In this document: positions 1 through 11,810 of the stretch, piece by piece
How positions within the stretch are numbered: the first letter of the stretch is position 1
Layout of the letters: each line of letters opens with the position of its first letter
Assembly (NCBI GenBank): GCA_963965975.1
Contig: OZ014412.1
Coordinates: 15,870,349-15,934,348 of the forward strand
Direction of reading: 5' to 3'
Source of the DNA: Xestospongia bergquistia
Lineage: Eukaryota > Porifera > Demospongiae > Haplosclerida > Petrosiidae
DNA length: 64,000 nucleotides
Position numbers and translations under genes: made by a program
The notes under the pieces: model-generated
What the model was told of the DNA's origin: nothing
The model's input: the letters and a program-made list of their open reading frames with translations, nothing else
Database searches by the model: none

Positions 1-2905
1 ATGCTGACTGCAGTCTTTGCTTTTATATGCCCTCTATTAGAAAACACAACGAAATACTGGATTATAACCAAAAGTCTATTCAGTTAAAAACAAGTATCAG
101 GTTTCCCTCGGTTAATTTGGTGATTGCTATCACTAAACATCTTCTCAAAAATATCCCTAACAGCTGGCTACAACCTACAGAAAACAGTAATGTCACACAG
201 ATATGCTCTGAGGATGATGATGTTAAAACTGTCATAGAAATTATCTACCAAGGTGGAGTAATTGAGTTCATAGTTGACTCACCCACTGCTGTCGAAACAA
301 TTATCCATGGATGTGAAGAAATAGCAAAACGTATACAGTCAAAGCGATTTGGAGATCCAAGATATCACTTTGCAGTTCGCTGTGCAAAAGATACACATTT
401 AGTTGCCCACAATTTTAGCCGAAAAGAACATATACTTCCAGATGATGACCTCTGTGATACTTGTCTTCAAGTAGAACATCCAAATACAAAGGCATGGATT
501 AATGCTCTCAATGAGGTACCTGAACACTATTATGACTTCTTACTTAATATCCTTTGTCTATTTATTTACAGAATCCAATTGATGATGACTTTAAACTTGA
601 TGGAGGTTAGATACATAACAGACATGTTATGCTAATACACATTGTACCATAAAACGATTTTTTCACTAGGAATTAATTTTCACTTTGTACTGCATTTTGC
701 AAAATTTAATTATGCCAAACTATATTATTAAAGCAGCAATTTAACAATCACAAACTTAAAATTGGCAAACAAATTCTATAACAGCCTAGTAACAACAAAC
801 GTTTTTTTTCTGTGGAAAAACCCGGCTATATGATACTATTGCTGATTATAATTTTAATAATTGTATGAAATGTATATTTTCTTAAAAAATAGATCTAACA
901 ACTGATGAAGCTTTGATGTTAGCTAGAGAAATCTCCAAATACCCTGAGAAGGCTATTAAAAACTTTGAGTTTGAACTTAAAGGCACTACAGACACGGTAG
1001 CATTAAAAGGAGAATGGGAGTCTTCACTTATTCTAATGATTCTCAAGTGGAGGAAAGACTACTCTCCTAAAGGCTCAACTAAAAAGATCATGACTGAGAT
1101 TCTCCTTGGGTTACATTATCAATTTAAAGAGCTTAGACGCCATCCTGATTATCCTGAATATGAGAATGTTGGGTTTAAAGAGTTAGCAAGAACACTTGAC
1201 TTGCAAGGTAAGACATGCATTATATAATTTATTATCATTTTGTCATATAGCATTGACTTACAAGCAGATACAACATTTACATGGAGCATTTATTGAAAAG
1301 ACAACTCATCAAGAAATACAACGACTTACTTGTCAGCTAGAGAATAAGGAAAAGATCATAAAAACTCTCCAAATGGAAGTAGACAATCAACAGCTCTTTA
1401 CAAAAATCTCTCAAAAAACTTCAGGTTAGTTAGTCATTACTGCAAGGTATTACATATCATGTCATGCAGACTCATTTGAGGGGATGATCACAGTAGGAAT
1501 GAAACTCTGTGTCTACGATGCTCAGACTGACCATGAGTTAATATTGGAAGAATGTGGGTTAAAAATCATTATTCCTGCGGAGGTCATCACACCAGTAGAT
1601 TCTACATATAAAGTAGCTGCCCAAGGTTTGTGGGGTGCAGGAAAGTTTGAATTCCCTGAAGATTGCAATCTTATTAGTGGTGTGTCTTATATATCAGTAT
1701 CCAGTTCCACTGAGCTCAACAAACCTGTTACTGTTGAGTTAATGCATTATGCTCGTGATGAGAAACAAATACAATACCTTAGTTTTGTTACTGCTAAATC
1801 TGGTCCACCCTTTGTGTTTGAATACCTACAAGGAGGGTCATTCTCCTCTGAGTCTCAACATGGCACAATATCTCTCAAGCAGTTCTCATTGCTAGCTATA
1901 GTGCTACGTCTAGTTATTGGTGGGGTAGGTGGAGCTATACTTGGTGGTACAACTGCTGCGCTCAGCGGTGCTGGCACAACTGCTGTGGTTAGTGGTGCTG
2001 TCATTGGTGGAGTAGGTGCTCTGGTTGGTGGTGCTACTGCTGATGGAGTCAGAGCTTTAGAACATTATATTACACAAAGTAAGGAAAAGTATATTAACAA
2101 CATATTGTAATTAATGTATCACCAAATGACTTCTTAATACAAAATGAGTGCCATATTATGTATAGAGTTATATAATTGTGATGAAGGGTGTAGGTGGCCT
2201 TTTTGTACTTTTTGTTGTTTTACAGGTTCTTCTAGTACTGAATTTACCGAAGGTGAAGCAATTGCAAGGTCAACATCAAGTCAGTTAATGATGATGCATA
2301 TTACTGAATGTAATGACAAACTAATATATAAATTTATGATAAGATTTACAAGAAATTATCATTATGCACTATTAAAGATATACACGCACACTTGATGTTT
2401 CAGTAATTCTTGTGACTATGAAGTGAATGGCCTTGTGTAGTCAGTTTTTCAACACATCTATGTTTTTGGCTATCACAGTTTCTAGCATCTAAATGAATTC
2501 AGTCTACATTTAGTGTGTTCTTTAAAATACTGTAATCAGGAAACAATAACAGTAAACAAAGTGCTTAAGCCACTTATAATATAAATATTCTTTTCTATCT
2601 AAGATATTCTGGAAAAACCTCAAGAAAATGATGTACTTAAGCTAACAGTAAGTATTAAGAGCAGGTGGCGGAACATTGGGATGGCACTTGAATTATCTTA
2701 CGATTTTTTACAATGCTTAGAAGAAAAACCATGTGATACCATAATTAAGCTCTCCACAGTAATTAATGAATGGATGAAGAATGCACAGTCATCATCCCCT
2801 GTTACCTGGGAAACAGTGATTAATGCAATTGAGGGACCTATTGTAGATGATAAAAAGAAAGCTGATGAAATTCGTGACTATCTTGCCAACCAAAGACATA
2901 CATGA
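1..2905 (+). CDS. ROCO-like family gene 1: COR-like, ZU5 and Death domains (5' end outside window)
   Basis: This is the 3' part of a multi-exon gene. Supported exons are <1-515 (end of the long COR-like exon, with the family motif YMPSIR), 572-605 (34-nt micro-exon), 893-1207 (helical, ends FKELARTLDLQG), 1251-1424 (probable coiled coil), 1470-2078 (ZU5), 2226-2279 (linker) and 2604-2905 (Death, stop TGA at 2903). All junctions are GT-AG and phase-compatible. The ZU5 exon shows LWGAGKFEF and later LNKPVTVELMHYA, as in UNC5/ankyrin ZU5 domains. The Death exon shows WRNIGMALELS and later INEWMKN. Compared with family gene 4, the exons carrying the UPA-like region are absent and ZU5 joins the linker directly, still in frame. 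A hydrophobic glycine-rich stretch follows ZU5. The role in death-domain signalling is inferred from domains only. Confidence 0.8.
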
Positions 2906-4713
2906 AATAAACCTCTTAATGCTATTACAAAACTTATACCCAAGTGTGCCATAGTTTTAGTTTTAGTTATAGTTCATTTTAATGTGTTACAAATTTTTTA
3001 GTTTTAATTTATGGTACAATCTTAAAGCTTTAAAAGTTTGGTATTCTTTAAGTTCAAATGTATGATACATTTAATATTAGTTTCAGTCAAATTATTGTTT
3101 TATTTTTAGAAATAAGAAACTCCTCCTTACCATACCAGTAGTGTTGTTTCAGTAAGAAAAAAATTGATTTGGTTATGGTTTTGGTTTTCTAGGTGGTTCA
3201 ACAATAATTATAGTTTTAGTTATATTTTTCTGATTATTAATTCTTATTTTTAGTTTTTGTTATTGTTCATATTATATATTATAGTTTCAGTTCTAGTTAA
3301 AATGGGACATCAACTTTTATTCTAGTTTTGTTTTAGTTTAGGAAGTATAACTTACTATAATGGGTTTTATTTATAGTTTTGACTAAATAAAACAACAAAT
3401 AAAACAAATCATGTATTAATTTTGCTGCTGCTAGTATGCTAACATATGTGAAAATCTTTGAACTTTAGTGAAACTTTATTGAATTAATCCATAAACTAAA
3501 GAAACAGACAAATTCAGCATTTTATATATAATTTTAAAAACTTCAACAAATACTGCATAATAGTTAATATTGCTAAGCCAATTTTAATGTTAGTCACAGG
3601 ATACATACTATGAATGAAGTAATATTAATTAGATAGGTGTTCTTAAGCAATAGCCTCTCATCTTGGTAACCATGCAAAGTCTTAGTAAATACAACAGCTC
3701 CTCCTAAGGAGTTGATGGTATGTGTATGCATGTCCATCATTACATATACAACAATGATCTATAGTGACTAAGCTCTGTCAAAAGTAAATCAACATTCAAA
3801 AACTATTACTACAATAGATGTGGCTTGTGGTGGGCAAGTATTACCTATATCATTGTCAAAGTGTCAGTCCCATACAAAGGTATAGTGTGAACACAGTATA
3901 ATATGCAAAACATTTGGTGAAGTCTGGGCCATGACTATGGAAGCATAGTTGTCTTAGCAGAATTTGTTAATTTTTTGTAATGAAATATCTGGTAATTGAA
4001 ACTACTAGAAATTTTAATTGCCATTAAGTATTACCTGATCAAAAATATATATAAAACCTGCATAAGACTACTTCAAGGTTACTAAAATCGCCAAAATTTT
4101 GTAATAGAAGCTATTAATGTAAATACTTTGTTTATTTATTTGTTATTCCATCTTCTGCTGACTGGTATCTTAGTTACTGTCCCTTAGACAGTACTTGTAT
4201 TTGCTACTTGTGTAAATGTTATATAGTATTATGTAACATTAATAGCATTAGTATAGACATCATGTATAAGTCGGAAGTTCTATTTTTAAATGTTCATTGT
4301 AAACAATTTTGTAACTATAAATGTTTGAGAGTAATCTAATTGAATGATTTGTCAGGCATCCTTTATTCACATCACCTAACATTTGTAAGGTGATGCATGT
4401 TAAACATAATAGGATTGGATATTAATAAACAGGGTATTCTCACTTATAACTAAGAATACTCGTGTAATGTCATATTTAAAATATACACCAATTTATTTAT
4501 CAAATGAATACATGTCACTATTGATTTGCTAAGTAGTGATATGAACATTATTGAGTATACCAGTACATACAAGGTCACACAAATTCTGAATTTATGTGTC
4601 TTTCAATAGACAACACTGGCAAACATAATGTAAACAGACACATCTATGGTTGTGCATAACAAACATAATATAGATCATATATATTATTTTATATATTTGT
4701 CATTTATCTACAG
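2906..4713. other. Intergenic spacer between family genes 1 and 2, TTAG-rich simple sequence
   Basis: No convincing gene was seen. The part at about 2935-3370 is a degenerate run of TTAGTTTTAGTTATAG-like words. A similar run follows the Death stop codon of family gene 4 (about 44880-45190), so this 3' flank was copied with the gene. The rest is AT-rich unique-looking sequence. A possible exon at 4714-4791 (78 nt, open, AG/GT bounded, phase 0 at both ends) might belong to family gene 2. Confidence 0.5.
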
Positions 4714-5064
4714 ACTAAAGCAATAAATTCAACAATACACCCTGAAGTAATGTTGATAGAAGGGACAAATCAAGAAGTGAGAATTCTAGATGTAAATGAT
4801 ACTTACATATAAAAATGTGGATTTACATTTTAAAGGCAATTTTAGGCACTAATGTCCATCCAGCTTACTTGACAACTACTATATACTACCAATACACATG
4901 TTTCCCATACTGTCACTAACTTCCCACATACACATTATTATAGACTTCATAGATTTATTTTAAAAATACTTAGGGTTTAGAAGAAAATACTACTTAATTA
5001 TGGCTACTAATAGTGTGTAGATAAAATGTACATTATATTCACTCTTTTTATCTTAATGCTATAG

Positions 5065-8034
5065 GCCAGACCAATGAGACCATCAAGTACGGAAATTAAA
5101 AGTGATGTTAAGAAAGAAGAGGTAGGTCAATGTAATGTAAAGAAACATGTACATTCATTGCATGTCTTTGGGAACACTTAAAATTCAAATTTAAAATTGA
5201 GTAAATTAAATATGATGGGAATGTTGTGGTCAATGTGAGAAAATGTTTACTATTCTGTTGCAGGATGACAACATGGAATATGAGACGGGTTCAGTAGAGC
5301 AAGCCACACATACACATACACACATACATATAGTAACAGGATATGAAGATCATGGATCACTGACAAATCACAAACATATACTGACAAAATACAACCAGAT
5401 GATCCAAGTAAATTTAATTTTTTTATTAACTTTTAATATTATTTACAAAGAGCAATACCATTTATACTATATTTACTCTATTGTTTTATTGACAGATGTA
5501 AAGAAGATAGTAGTGACACAAACATGGCTCTCAAAGAAAATTTTCAAGCAAAGCCATACCGTATCAGTGCTACCTGCTCTACTAATGTCTGGTGGTCTGC
5601 CAGATAGTGGTAAGAGCAAGGCAATTCAAACACTTTACGACTTGTCATCAAAGTTGGTACCAGAGTTCTCTCATTACGAAACTGTTGCGACAGGACTTTC
5701 CTTAAATAAAGCAATGCAGGCTCGTTGGATTAATGATCAATACCTCTATTACTATGGCTATTATTCAGGGTTTAGAAAAAATTTAGCCCGAAGTTCCAAA
5801 TGGGCTGCAGGATTCGATGATGATTCAGCTGTTATATTCAAGGATTCAATATTGCAATCTCATTTACACAATATAATGCAATGTCTTCAAGACACTATGC
5901 AGACAACAGGTGAAAATAAAAAGCTTCATACGGCTCTGAAAAAAATGAAAGGGATAGCAAAAGGTGTAGGCCTCATCAAAGTATGGGACTTAACCTTCAA
6001 CAGCATAACACTCCAATTTCTTTACAGATTTAGCGGCCACTTGTACAATAGTTACATGTGGCTCTTTACCGATATTGAGCGTGACAGACATCAGCTACAT
6101 AAGCCACCATCACCAAAATATGGAAGTACCAATATACGTAGATCGAGACTGGAGTATCTTGTGGCCACAAGTAAACTGACCAGTCATTTAGAAACTCAAA
6201 GGAAAAAAACGTGTAACATATTTGCAAAATATGGTGATCAGGAAAAAGATCAAGATAGTCAAGAAGGCAGCAGGCAGAATGGTAAAGTAGAACAACCCAA
6301 AAGTCAAGATAGTCAACAAAGTCAAGAAGATAAACTAAAGGAAGAAATTGACAAGTTGCAAAAAGAATGTCTAAATGCAGCACCTCAATTAGGTGTAAAG
6401 GATCTGATCATTGAGAAGGTCACAACGATTAATTTTGCTGAAGAACATCAGCGTTATCGATTGCTGAAGCATCTTAAGCAACAAATTACAAGAGCTCATG
6501 ATGAGATCCCACTGTCACATATCTTTCTTAGGGGAGCGCTAGATTTGCAGAAGTCAATATTTATAAGACGTGATGAGCTAAAAGCAAAGGCCAAAGAATG
6601 CAACATTGGCAGCGAAGGCTTCAACAACTTCTGTCATTTTTTTACTTCATTTGGCAGTATACTTGATGTCAGTCTTGTAAATTCAGAATGTGACATTGTC
6701 ATCATTAAACCAAATGTGTTCTTATCAACACTTGATAGAGCATTTAATCCACATAAGATAAAGGAGAAAGGAAAGTTAAGAATAGATGGCATCGTCACAG
6801 AGGAATTAGCTTTTACTGCTCTCTTTCCCGAAGAAGGAGACATGTTTCTAGAAGTCTTAGAAGGTGCAGGTCTAGTCACAGATGTAACAGGTCGTTGTTC
6901 GAGTGAATACAATGGCTGTGGTCGTTGCTTTTATATGCCTTCTGTTAGGAAAAATGAAGAATTATTATACTACAATCCTAAAGCCATTCAATTAGTCAGA
7001 AGTGTTCGATACCCTTCTGTAAATATGGAAGTCGCAATAAGCAAATACATTCTTGCTAAAATATCAAATGCCATTCTACAGCCTTCTGTAAACGACAATG
7101 TCACAGTTATACATTTTGTACATGACAACACTGAGGCTAATATAAAAATCATCTATCAAGGTGGAGTGATTGAGTTTGTAATCGAGACACCAAAAATTGC
7201 TATATTCTCATGGTCTTTGGAAAAGATCATTGATGGATGCCAGGAGATAGCTGAAATCAACTCTAACAAATTTGGAGAAACAAAGTATCATTTTGGTGTT
7301 CTTTGTGCACAAGACAGACAACCATTGGCCTTCAATTTTGGCCGGAAACGTCATGTCTTTCCAGATGATCAATTCTGCGATCAATGCATTGAAAAACAAC
7401 ACCATAATAAATATACAACGACATGGAATGAAGTTCTTAAAATAGTAAGTTTTCAAAATATTTATTAAGAAAATATATGTTATCATCTCGTACAAATTAG
7501 AAACCTATACCAAGTGATTTCAAGCTCAATGGAGGTCAGATAATCACTAAAAATAGACTTATTAATATATTTTATTTTAAAACAGATCTAACACCCGAGG
7601 ATGTGAAGATGTTGGCTTCACAAATATCAACCTATCCTGAAAATGCTGTTAAAGCATTCAAGAATGAACTAGATGATTCTATTGGTTCTCTGGCACTACC
7701 AGAAGACAAAGCAAAATGGTGGTGTGTGTTGATGACAATAATCACAAGATGGATGACAGAGTGTACGCACAAAGAATCAACTAAAACTATTATGGCTAAA
7801 ATACTTATCAAGTTACATGCCACATTTAAGGACACACGTGAGGTCAGGTTTAAAGAGCTAGCAAGAAGACTTGACTTTCAAGGTAAAACGTCAATGCTAC
7901 TTTTAAAGATTATCTACACCTTATTTATCATTTAAACAGTATGGACAGAGAGACAATTGGAACATTTGTATACCGAGAGGAAAGTTAAAGATAAGACAAG
8001 ATCCCGCTCACCCTCCCCTTTCAAAGAACACTAA
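5065..8034 (+). CDS. ROCO-like family gene 2: P-loop, COR-like and helical domains, short RS/SP tail
   Basis: Exons are 5065-5121, 5264-5407, 5496-7444 (long exon), 7501-7534 (34-nt micro-exon), 7586-7882 (helical) and 7940-8034 (stop TAA at 8032). The long exon holds a Walker A motif GGLPDSGKS, then KVWDLTFNS, IFLRGAL, FFTSFGSILDV (COR-A-like) and CFYMPSVR (COR-B-like). The tail is very short and ends RSRSPSPFKEH, with no ZU5 or Death exons. One oddity: splicing 5408-5495 (88 nt) would shift the frame, whereas keeping this intron leaves one open frame into the P-loop exon. A nearby CACATA microsatellite may carry an indel. The 5' start was not found; an upstream exon at 4714-4791 is possible. 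The domain call is inferred from motif order. Confidence 0.72.
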
Positions 8035-8952
8035 TTATAAAACACACAATATATAGTATTTGCTAAATATGTTAAATTTATATACTTTAGTGTAGAGTAT
8101 TTAACATTAATATCTTAATTGTTAGAGTCCTTACCTTGTATTCAAATAAATCATGATGTCAAACTGTAGGTTTAAGTGAGAGAGAGAGAGAGAGAGGAGT
8201 GGTCTTTTTTAGGATTTTTCTTCTTGACTATTTATTGTCTGCTCTGGTTATCAGAAATGATCAAATTAATGACTAAAGAAAAATAAACAGTAGATTAAAT
8301 AATAATAAGTTCTATAGGATATTATTAGGGTTAGGAATCAAATTGCTGTTGAGGACAAAGACCTTAAGGTCTTTGTCAGACAGAGAGTCTGTGACAAGAG
8401 AAGTCATCATCCACTGGAACATGTTGGTGAGTTGATTCTATTGCTCTATGTCTCTACTATGTACACTGCATTGTCTACATTGAAGACTACTGTTGATTAG
8501 GAACAGTCATAGAAACTCTCAATGGAGTATGTCAAGTGTGTGTTCTGTTCACATTCTCCTGTGAAACAAGATGACATGTCAAGCATCTTGACTTGCCACA
8601 TCTTGTTCATGCCTGAGTGAAGAGCAAAGAAGTGCAATCTATCAATGAAGAACTACAACCCATCGTAACTTGAGATATTCTGATAGATGAAACCTTTGAT
8701 GCCCTCACATTTAAGTAATCTCCTAGGGTTCGTAACAAATTGGTGGAAAGTAGTCTCTACTTAGGTGTGAATAAGAGTGCCACATTCACCTGTGGCAAGT
8801 TAAGATGGCTGACATGTAACCTCATTTCACAGGGACCTTTGATGATTGCTACATACCAGCTTGGGTGTTGCTGTGTTGGATTCTTTTCTATTTATTTTTG
8901 TCTCTGTTCTTGATTTTCCCAATAGGTAACCCTATCTCCCAACTGGTTTATA
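8035..8952. other. Intergenic, no gene seen; contains a GA run and a perfect palindrome
   Basis: No supported coding sequence. A short GA run lies near 8180-8196. At 8354-8377 there is a perfect 24-bp palindrome centred on TTAA (left arm GACAAAGACC). The rest has no structure I could assign. Confidence 0.4.
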
Positions 8953-9595
8953 GCCATTTCGTCTAATTACATTTCATCTAACAAAATGTACAATTGTCCC
9001 ATTTCGTCTAAAAACTAAATTGATTTAAATAACAGTAATTAGGGAGAGGAGGCAACATTGAAGAAAGTTGTCATGATAGAAGCAATGCTTTCTCGATCTT
9101 CATACTGGGCAACATCCTGCAGAGCTTCATGGTATATTTGAGGAATTGGGGTTGTTTTATATCTTGCTCTTTTTTTCATTTTGTCTTTGATCAACTCCAC
9201 TATTGTCTCTGTTACTTTTGGGAGGTGGGAGTGATTCTCATTGCAGGAGACTAGCTCTCCAGGACAACTTCTGTCTTCATATCTCCAATGTATCTGCCCA
9301 TCTGCTGTTCTTCAATTGTTGTAACAAACTCCATTGATTCAATATGTTGTATGTATGAAATGGCTCCTCTTAAGTACTCTACCTTTCAAGACATCAAAGC
9401 CTTTACACTATTAGTTCTTTGGAATTAGGATTCCATCACCTTTACTGGCCTTAATCCACTTATCTTAGACCTTTTACACTATTACACATTATTAGACAAA
9501 ATGGGACAAAAGTCCATTTTGTTAGACAAAATGGGATTAGACAAAATGGGATTAGACAAAAAGGGATTAGACGAAATGGGATTAGACGAAATGGC
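8953..9595. mobile_element. Non-autonomous inverted-repeat element with minisatellite ends
   Basis: The left end (8953-9016) begins GCCATTTCGTCTAAT and repeats CCATTTCGTCTAA-like words. The right end (about 9494-9595) carries at least five direct copies of a 15-bp unit, ATTAGAC(A/G)AAATGGG, and finishes ATTAGACGAAATGGC, the reverse complement of the left start. The interior (about 9017-9490) shows no recognised transposase. No clear target-site duplication was found, so the exact ends are tentative. Confidence 0.55.
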
Positions 9596-10319
9596 ATGAC
9601 ATCCTCCCAACCATTTAATAAAACATTTGTCCATGACTTGCTGAACATCCAGTGGTCATATATTTTCCACCTTACTTAACTCTATCAAAACTGTGAGCTT
9701 CATTTGAAGACCTCATCAACCCAATGTTTAGTGTACATCATTACCCACTACTTTTTTGTGTCAATTTTGGGTTCATTAAATTATCTTCTATTGGACTTGT
9801 TCTTATGTAACTTAAAGATATTGTACAACAAGGAGTTCATTGTTAAGACTGTGGTATTAGTTGTCATAAACATTGCAAACATTATGTTGTAGTAGACTGC
9901 AGTAAACAAAAAAGTAAGAACATGAATCATAAAGACAGCTACTATATTGTTAATACTACCTAATACCTATAACATCAGGAACCTTGGTAAGTCAATGATT
10001 AGAACATCCACTAAGCAATTAAGAATCTCGAGGGCTCAACTCCTGATGGTTGGTCATTTTCTTCTTCAATAATTGATAATTCACATTTTAGCATATACCA
10101 ATGTGCTCCTTGAGGCTTATTGAGTTCCCAGTGTCATTGCCATCCACACTAATCCACATGAAAGGTTTTATTATAATAGCTATTATTATAGTAATAGATC
10201 CACTTTCTTTGGGGTGAGTGGACAAAAGACAAAGGTTATCCTAAAAGTGGCTTTGCTGTTGTTGAAATTAAACAAACTTATTATGGATGGATTGTTTTTC
10301 TGTATGTTTAGCTTCATAA
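9596..10319. other. Intergenic, no gene seen
   Basis: Short open frames occur here (for example near 9704-9892) but have no splice context, motifs or family match. No supported feature. Confidence 0.4.
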
Positions 10320-11350
10320 AAATTAAAAACCACGTCTAATGTACATAGTCTAAAGTCTTGTCGCTTAAATTATAGCATTCATGAAGTGATAAGTACTTTT
10401 AAGTATTTTTGTTCATAAACAACATATAAATTAATGTGTATAATTCCAATCACAACAGTCTGATTTAGTCTGTTTAAAAGTACATAATAGCAAGCTAGTG
10501 AAGTTAAATAGTTCATATGTTTAGTGTTACAAAGTTAAAGTTAATATTCAACTTTACAATATAATGAAGTGTTATGCTTATGACACAGAATATTCAATAC
10601 TCAGATTATTGTCTATCTAATAATTTAATTTATAGGTAAACGTCCACGTCGTGGTAATCCTGGTGCTACAAGTAATGGAGAATATGATATTGATGATGAA
10701 CTCTCTTTAAAAGAAAGATTGAAAAGAGCTGAAGCAGTAAGTAGTATAGAACCAAGTGATGATAATTAAAACTCTTTTAAAATACATTCTAACACCTTCT
10801 ATAATGGACACTATATTTTATTGTTGTCAACTTGTTAACTACACAAGGTTAATTTATGAAGTGTCTACACTGTGCTGATAAATGGTGTCAGTAACATAAT
10901 CCCACTATAGAGCTTTGGAATCCAGTGTTTTGATACCATCCAATAAAGTTATGAAATGAATAACAGAAAATGTAATCAGAGATTCTTTGAAATGAGGGTT
11001 GTGATGTTAAACTTTAATAAGAAACATAATTACAATGAATATTATTATTTACAATTCAAACAAACACAAGATATACTAAATCTAATTGTGTATGTGTGTG
11101 ATCTGAAGTAAACAGTGCTTATGTTAAAACATTAACAAGATTTACTGACTGATACTGTCTGTAAATACTTCATGAATAAAAACCTGCGTGGACAAGCTTA
11201 AGTATATCTCTTTAATGTATAATGTCTCATAAAGACATCCTATAGCCTCTATTTCAGGTCTAGGACATTTATGCTTCAACATAATATTTAAGTATCTTAT
11301 TCTATATCTAAGGACTTTTCTGTATTGAGGATAATTTATATATCTCATGT
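10320..11350. repeat. Segmental duplication block, inverted relative to 20980-22600
   Basis: The block includes the orphan exon at 10636-10736 and the CTAGGACA/GACATCCTA-containing stretch near 11210-11350. Both reappear in reverse complement at 20980-22600: the exon at 22207-22307, the second stretch near 20980-21120 and again near 21600-21760. Decayed direct copies of its first half lie at about 45640-46090 and 54290-54750. The two opposed blocks flank the inverted unit with family gene 3. Confidence 0.7.
10636..10736 (+). CDS. Orphan coding exon of an unrecognised gene
   Basis: A 101-nt exon bounded by TTTATAG and GTAAGT. It is open in one frame (2 nt plus 33 codons) and encodes a basic then acidic segment with KRPRRGNPGATSNGEYDIDD followed by KERLKRAEA. 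A 101-nt copy with the same splice sites lies inverted at 22207-22307, and two decayed copies lie near 45911 and 54587. I do not recognise the protein, and no neighbouring exons of the same gene were found. It may be a duplicated remnant. Confidence 0.5.
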
Positions 11351-11560
11351 AGTTTATAATATTACAACTTCAAATTTCTTACTGCCTTTTATCTTTTTCT
11401 GCAAGTTTAGTAGATATTGTGTCATTATGTTAGTATCATGTATGTATCAGCTAGTGGAAAATTGGTTTCAAACAGGTGTGTATGTGTGTCTTGTATGAAA
11501 TATTCACCCCTCCCCCCTCCCCCCCCACCTCTCTCTCTCTTTCTCCCTGTTTTCTCATAG

Positions 11561-11631
11561 GATGCAACATCTCACCACTTAGGACAAAACTTTTCTAAAT
11601 CTTCGGAATTCAATTTGAAGACTCAAACTAG
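11561..11631 (+). pseudogene. EPRS copy A relic: exon encoding [12 protein letters not shown]
   Basis: This is the equivalent of the EPRS exon at 62398-62469 (copy D), lying on the plus strand because the unit is inverted. It keeps the CAG/TAG-like acceptor, [13 protein letters not shown] and a GGTAAT donor. It is 71 nt instead of 72, so the second half is out of frame. It ends just before inverted family gene 3, the same relative position as in copies C and D. Confidence 0.8.
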
Positions 11632-11810
11632 GTAATATCCATAATATAATATAGCAAATAAAAGTCACAAAAACTATAAAAAGGATTAGCAATAAGTTAG
11701 CGCAACAAAAGTCACAAAAATATTAAAAGAGTTAGCAGCAAATCAGCAACTCTAAATGATCACAATATATTCTGAAACTACTCAACTACTTTTTTAAAAA
11801 CTTCTACGTT

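Noticed and set aside
9460-9648. Minus-strand frame with repeated FRLIPFCLIP
   Set aside because: Translation of the 15-bp minisatellite at the end of the inverted-repeat element; not a protein gene.
11142-11348. Minus-strand 68-residue frame (MRYINYPQYRKVL...)
   Set aside because: The same stretch is repeated at 20960-21150 and 21600-21780 with stops and shifts, so it behaves as a non-coding repeat.
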